44,351 bases of DNA. It comes from Acidocella sp. Its GTDB lineage: Bacteria; Pseudomonadota; Alphaproteobacteria; Acetobacterales; Acetobacteraceae. The stretch's first letter is position 1. The number at the start of each line of letters is the position of its first letter. Of the stretch, positions 43,777 through 44,351 are shown piece by piece. The notes under the pieces are model-generated. The model worked only from the letters and a program-made list of their open reading frames with translations. It was not told where the DNA came from and made no database searches. The DNA lies in the NCBI GenBank assembly GCA_027308685.1, contig DAIDEE010000029.1, positions 1 through 44,351 on the forward strand, read 5' to 3'. The position numbers and the translations under genes were made by a program.

Positions 43777-44178
43777 ATGAACGGTTTCTATTCAATCGCC
43801 GTCGCTCTGACGATGTCCATCGCTACGATGGGCATCGCCACGGCGCAGACCTTGGTCAGCGGCGGCAATGTGGCCGCTGGTAAAATTGTCTATCTGCATC
43901 AATGCTCCGGCTGCCACAGCAACCAGCCGCATGTGGACCGTTTTGGCCCAACATTGGCAGGGGTTTATGGCCGGATGTCAGGTACTGCACCGCTGCATCA
44001 TTATTCGGCGGCCATGAAGGCGGCTCATATTTTGTGGGGCGCGGACACGCTGGATGATTTTTTAGAAAATCCACGGCAGGATATTCATGGCACTACAATG
44101 CCCTACAGCGGCTTGGCGAGTGCCACGGCGCGGGCGGATATCATTGCCTACCTCAAATCAATTTCTCCTCAGCCTTAA
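43777..44178 (+). CDS. Secreted mono-haem cytochrome c (receptor-linked)
   Basis: 133 residues. Signal peptide 1-23 (cleavage after ATA-Q). One haem site, C-S-G-C-H at about 43-47, and a likely distal Met in GTTMPYSG. It shares with the cytochrome at 35575: CxxCH, then R-x-G-P-x-L-x-x-V-Y-G-R, YS, a Trp before a Leu-Asp pair, N-P, and a final A-x-I-I-x-Y-L-K. The SD GAGGT overlaps the receptor stop (43766-43770), so translation is tied to the receptor's. A cytochrome in this position is not a usual part of TonB systems. Confidence 0.9.
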   Translation: MNGFYSIAVALTMSIATMGIATAQTLVSGGNVAAGKIVYLHQCSGCHSNQPHVDRFGPTLAGVYGRMSGTAPLHHYSAAMKAAHILWGADTLDDFLENPRQDIHGTTMPYSGLASATARADIIAYLKSISPQP

Positions 44179-44181
44179 ATC

Positions 44182-44351
44182 ATGATGTCTCCTTCAAGTA
44201 GTAATCCAGCCATCTCCTTCGGTGGGGATGGACCCGATAAATTCTGGCGGGCCTTTCTCATCGCAGCAGTGATTGAGGTGGTCTGTGTGCTGGCGATTGT
44301 CAAAATTTCGGCAACGGTTGGCGTCAAGCATCACGCCACCCAACCCACTAT
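44182..44351 (+). CDS. TonB-like energy transducer, N-terminal fragment
   Basis: The frame opens at ATG 44182 (a second ATG follows directly) and runs off the window edge after 56 codons. It begins with a short polar cytoplasmic stretch and then FWRAFLIAAVIEVVCVLAIV, one membrane anchor, followed by a basic/His segment and Pro. This is the TonB N-terminal layout, and context (receptor, cytochrome) supports it. No Pro-rich linker or TonB C-domain can be seen. No good ribosome site precedes it. It could instead be another single-anchor protein. Confidence 0.55.
   Translation, partial: MMSPSSSNPAISFGGDGPDKFWRAFLIAAVIEVVCVLAIVKISATVGVKHHATQPT

Overview
The window looks like chromosome of an alphaproteobacterium, most likely an acidophilic or acetic-acid-type member of the Acetobacteraceae. 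This placement is an inference from gene content and order (aminotransferase-hom-glpX-recJ-tRNA-Glu, aroE-coaE-dnaQ, class I phaC, a periplasmic GMC dehydrogenase), from the GC-rich core and from the style of the proteins; it was not tested by any search. There are about 40 protein genes and one tRNA. Genes are tightly packed, and many neighbours share ATGA stop/start overlaps.

Layout. (1) 1-762: the right end of an IS66-family element that cuts off an AT-rich membrane acyltransferase. (2) 830-3809, minus: folP-glmM-thiD (folate, cell-wall amino sugar, thiamine). (3) 3919-5894, plus: an alpha/beta hydrolase, a GST, and a secreted PCu(A)C-like protein that has lost its copper ligands. (4) 5897-6814, minus: oxyR with a good promoter. 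(5) 6931-14550, minus: a six-gene agmatine/putrescine operon with two sister APC permeases, agmatine deiminase, N-carbamoylputrescine amidase, a glutamine-synthetase-like gamma-glutamylpolyamine ligase and a class III polyamine transaminase. (6) 14767-17885, minus: argD-argF-lysE-phhB. (7) 17927-21149, plus: GT87-aroE-coaE-dnaQ. (8) 21236-27372, minus: phaC, a GT4 glycosyltransferase, an O-antigen-ligase-like protein, a CobW GTPase and a WD40 protein. (9) 27424-33660, plus: an OmpA-like lipoprotein, a strong hairpin, aminotransferase-hom-glpX-recJ and tRNA-Glu(CUC). (10) 33801-34925: a flavin amine oxidase.

The most distinctive part is 35-44.35 kb, which is visibly richer in A+T than the core. 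It holds a ribbon-helix-helix regulator; a set made of a mono-haem cytochrome c, a glyoxalase-fold protein, a Tat-exported small subunit and a GMC flavoprotein; an OmpR/EnvZ-type two-component pair; then a TonB-dependent receptor, a second cytochrome c similar to the first, and the start of a TonB-like protein. I read this as a candidate regulated module that couples outer-membrane uptake of an unknown compound to its periplasmic oxidation and passes electrons to paired cytochromes. The parts are recognisable; the substrate and the linkage between the two halves are inference.
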